DNA of 64,000 nt, from assembly GCA_051000815.1 (NCBI GenBank), contig JBPCNX010000084.1, positions 38,604 to 102,603 on the forward strand, read 5' to 3'. Source of the stretch: PSRF01 sp051000815 (lineage in GTDB: Bacteria > Acidobacteriota > Blastocatellia > Pyrinomonadales > Pyrinomonadaceae). Positions within the stretch are counted from its first letter, which is position 1, and the number at the start of each line of letters is the position of its first letter. The translations under genes and the position numbers were made by a program. Of this stretch, positions 61,759 to 64,000 are shown piece after piece. The notes below the pieces were generated by a model, which was given only the letters and a program-made list of their open reading frames with translations, did not search any database and was not told the DNA's origin.

Positions 61759-63147
61759 TCACTGGCCTCCGCGTCCGAAAAGAATGATTTTGATCGTCTC
61801 AAACAAGACGATTGCGTCGAGGATCAGACTTTGATTCTTGACGTAGAAAAGATCGTATTGCAGCTTCTGCCGCGCATCTTCAATGGAAGCTCCATACGGA
61901 TACTTTATCTGTGCCCAGCCGGTCAGGCCCGGCGGAATCAAATGACGCTGTTCGTAGTAAGGAATCTCCTTCGCAAGTTGAGATACAAAGTGCGGGCGTT
62001 CGGGGCGCGGTCCCACAAAGTTCATCTCGCCTCGTAGTATGTTCCAAAACTGGGGAATCTCATCAATACGAATCTTTCGAATGATCCGTCCCACGCGAGT
62101 GGTGCGATCATCATCCTTGCTGGCCCATACCGGGCCGGAATCCTCCGCATTCACGCGCATCGAGCGAAACTTCAATAGCACAAATGGTCGACCATGCTTA
62201 CCCAAACGCTCCTGGCGGTAAAAGACAGGTCCTTCGGAATCCAACTTGATCAGAATCATCGTCACGAGGACGATCGGCAGCGCAAGAATCGCGCCGAGCA
62301 GCGCCACAAAACGGTGCACTACACTTCTTACCAGTCCTGAGATGCGCGCCTGACGGCCGCGGCCGGAAAAAATTAACCAGGAAGGTCGAATCATGTTCAA
62401 AGACACACGACTCGTTAACCGTTCATAGAATGTGGCGCCTTCCTCAATTGAAACCGCTCCCGCCAGGCTCAGTTGCAGCAATTCCGCTGTTGGTAAGACG
62501 CCTCGTCTCTCTCCCATGGCCACAACTATCCGATCGATGTTCTCTTTTTTCACGATCTCCGCAAGTTCAGAGGTCAATCCGATCACTCGCGGGTTAATCA
62601 GGCTCTTGCCCAGAAGTTCAGCATCAGAGCCGACGAAACCTACAATTCGGTAACCGGCGTCAGGGCGATTGAGGACCTCGCGAGCGACCTCCACCGCCAG
62701 ATTACCCGAACCCACGATCAGTATTCGGTCACCAAAATCAGGATGACCCAGGAACCAGTGAATTGTCAGCCGCCACCCCACCATCAACCCCAGGGCCAGC
62801 GGCAGTGCAAAGAGAGCAACACCCCGCCCAATCATCAGGTGTGGGAAGAGGTAAAACATCAGCGCGAGCGCGATCCAGGCAAAGCCAAGTGCCTGCACGA
62901 GCCGCAGCACCAATTCGCGCCGGTCGTACATGACAATGAAATCGTAAAGATCGAAAAGGTAGAACGCCGCGAGACAAAAAGCTGTCGCTATGCCGGCCTT
63001 CAAAAACCCGTGACGCTCCCACAATTCATAGGTTGCACCCATGAATCCGAACCTTAAATCGACAGCACCCACTATCGCGCCGAAGATCACTGTTGCTTCG
63101 GCGAGCAATAGAAGCACCGTACGGGCATTAAGGCGGGACGCTCTCAA
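61759..63147 (-). CDS. Exopolysaccharide polyprenyl-phosphate sugar-1-phosphate transferase (WcaJ/EpsE-type)
   Basis: Residues about 8-135 hold four membrane helices. A Rossmann-like domain follows (about 140-245, RILIVGSGNLAVEVAREVLNRP). The C-terminal catalytic domain (about 270-460) has the fifth membrane segment and sugar-transferase motifs: KLDSEGPVFYRQERLGKHGRPF, KFRSMR and GPRPERPHF. It transfers the first sugar phosphate to the lipid carrier, starting repeat-unit assembly. The start is TTG overlapping the stop of the upstream kinase gene (TTGA), so the two are coupled. Confidence 0.9.
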   Translation of the reverse strand: MRASRLNARTVLLLLAEATVIFGAIVGAVDLRFGFMGATYELWERHGFLKAGIATAFCLAAFYLFDLYDFIVMYDRRELVLRLVQALGFAWIALALMFYLFPHLMIGRGVALFALPLALGLMVGWRLTIHWFLGHPDFGDRILIVGSGNLAVEVAREVLNRPDAGYRIVGFVGSDAELLGKSLINPRVIGLTSELAEIVKKENIDRIVVAMGERRGVLPTAELLQLSLAGAVSIEEGATFYERLTSRVSLNMIRPSWLIFSGRGRQARISGLVRSVVHRFVALLGAILALPIVLVTMILIKLDSEGPVFYRQERLGKHGRPFVLLKFRSMRVNAEDSGPVWASKDDDRTTRVGRIIRKIRIDEIPQFWNILRGEMNFVGPRPERPHFVSQLAKEIPYYEQRHLIPPGLTGWAQIKYPYGASIEDARQKLQYDLFYVKNQSLILDAIVLFETIKIILFGRGGQ

Positions 63148-63980
63148 CTGATTGTTGCAACCTCCTCATTAGAATTCGCGACGAGCGGCATCGAATCTTC
63201 CACCGGCATGCTGCGATCCCTTTGGTTGTAACGTTTCTGGTAGTAGTAGGCAGTTGAATCTACCTGGTCGTCCGTTCGATTCAGTATCACGCCCAGGATC
63301 TTCTCGCGAGGCAATTGCGCCAACATCTTGTCGACCATGGCGTACCGTGTTTTGCCCGCTCTTACCACAAGCAAGGCACCGTCAGCCCGACTCATCAGGA
63401 CATTGGCATCAGTGAAAATTCCAAGAGGTGGAGCGTCAATTATGATGTAATCAAACATCCGGCGTGCATCAGCAATTATCCGAGCAAAGGTCGGCCCGGA
63501 AAGCATCTCGGCTACATCCGATCGGGCTTTTCCTCCCGGCAGCAGAAAGAGTCCGGCAGGATCCAGCCGCACGATGGCCTGCTCCAATCCGATCGAGCCG
63601 CCGAGCACGTCTGAAAGTCCGATAGGCGCGTCAATCCCCAGATAATCGGCGGCGCAGGGCTGGCGCAGATCGCTGTCAATAACCAGGGCCCGAACTCCCT
63701 CGGTCTGGGCCAGCAGCCAGGCGAGGTTCAGGGCAGTCAAAGTCTTCCCCTCTCCGACACCTGTGCTGGTAATGACGAAGGTACGCATATGCAAGCGTTC
63801 GCCAGCCTGTAAAACTCTGGTCCGGAGTGAACGAAACTGCTCACAGTAGCCTGACCGAGGTTGGCTCACCGCAACAAGGTGAGGCTCAACGCGCGCCGCG
63901 GAAACGTCATAAGAAACGAATCCCGCGGCACGCGTCGCCCCGGCAGCGCCCAAAGTTGCCCCAACAGCACGCGAAGTCAT
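63144..63980 (-). CDS. Bacterial tyrosine kinase, CpsD/CapB-like
   Basis: A P-loop fold with Walker A (72-80, STGVGEGKT), Walker A' (ALVIDSDLRQP near 98-108) and Walker B (IIIDAPP near 190). A C-terminal tyrosine cluster (TAYYYQKRYNQRD) is the autophosphorylation site typical of these kinases, which control polymer length and export. No Wzc-type membrane part is seen; it would be a separate protein encoded upstream, outside the window. The ATG at 63980 lies 21 bases from the window edge and no stop precedes it in frame, so the true start could lie beyond the window. Confidence 0.88.
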   Translation of the reverse strand: MTSRAVGATLGAAGATRAAGFVSYDVSAARVEPHLVAVSQPRSGYCEQFRSLRTRVLQAGERLHMRTFVITSTGVGEGKTLTALNLAWLLAQTEGVRALVIDSDLRQPCAADYLGIDAPIGLSDVLGGSIGLEQAIVRLDPAGLFLLPGGKARSDVAEMLSGPTFARIIADARRMFDYIIIDAPPLGIFTDANVLMSRADGALLVVRAGKTRYAMVDKMLAQLPREKILGVILNRTDDQVDSTAYYYQKRYNQRDRSMPVEDSMPLVANSNEEVATIS

Positions 63981-64000
63981 TCCGCCGGGGAGTGCCGACC

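Overview
The window looks like chromosomal DNA of a Gram-negative, LPS-making soil-type bacterium, most probably an acidobacterium near subdivision 4 (Blastocatellia). This placement is an inference. It rests on lipid A and LPS export genes (lptD, lpxB, lpxD, lpxA), an Oar-like TonB-dependent receptor, a PEP-CTERM protein, moderate GC, a radical SAM enzyme resembling the membrane-spanning-lipid synthases, and long intergenic palindromic repeats. There is no rRNA, prophage, CRISPR array or intact insertion sequence. The only RNA gene seen is tRNA-Gln(CTG).

Layout. 0-9.3 kb: a truncated secreted subtilase, lptD, lpxB, then lpxA-lpxD; lpxA is broken. 9.5-15.2 kb: three different radical SAM enzymes, a 97-residue HisKA-only protein and tRNA-Gln with its own promoter and terminator. 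15.4-22.1 kb: a TonB receptor, a processive-type family 2 glycosyltransferase, a DUF2085 membrane protein and glpX. 22.7-28.7 kb: PEP synthase, a solo response regulator, and a repeat-rich, more AT-rich stretch with two exported proteins, one interrupted by a stop codon. 28.7-38.1 kb: acyl-CoA dehydrogenase, aguB-aguA (agmatine to putrescine), an M4 metallopeptidase, CCA-adding enzyme and glycyl-tRNA synthetase. 38.3-43.8 kb: a PEP-CTERM protein with a PEGA/OmpA-like partner, and rpsO-pnp. 44.5-51.8 kb: NDH-2, M23 peptidase, two L,D-transpeptidases (one broken), dusB, an S4 protein and a SurA-like chaperone. 51.9-58.1 kb: mfd, rfaE2, lysS. 58.2-64 kb: an exopolysaccharide operon running off the right edge.

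The themes are envelope building (lipid A, heptose activation, LPS insertion, peptidoglycan cross-linking, outer-membrane protein folding, capsule export) and housekeeping. glpX and ppsA together fit gluconeogenic growth.

The most unusual feature is the intergenic DNA. At least ten spacers carry inverted arrays of 7-base words. The word differs from spacer to spacer, but the 7-base step is constant. Other spacers carry 9-11-base words or longer inverted repeats, and in two places one palindrome sits in the loop of another. These elements supply stop codons, start codons and probable -35 boxes to neighbouring genes. A second theme is gene damage: lpxA and an L,D-transpeptidase each lack one base in a G run, and lpxA, the transpeptidase and a metallopeptidase each carry an in-frame stop one C-to-T change from a sense codon.
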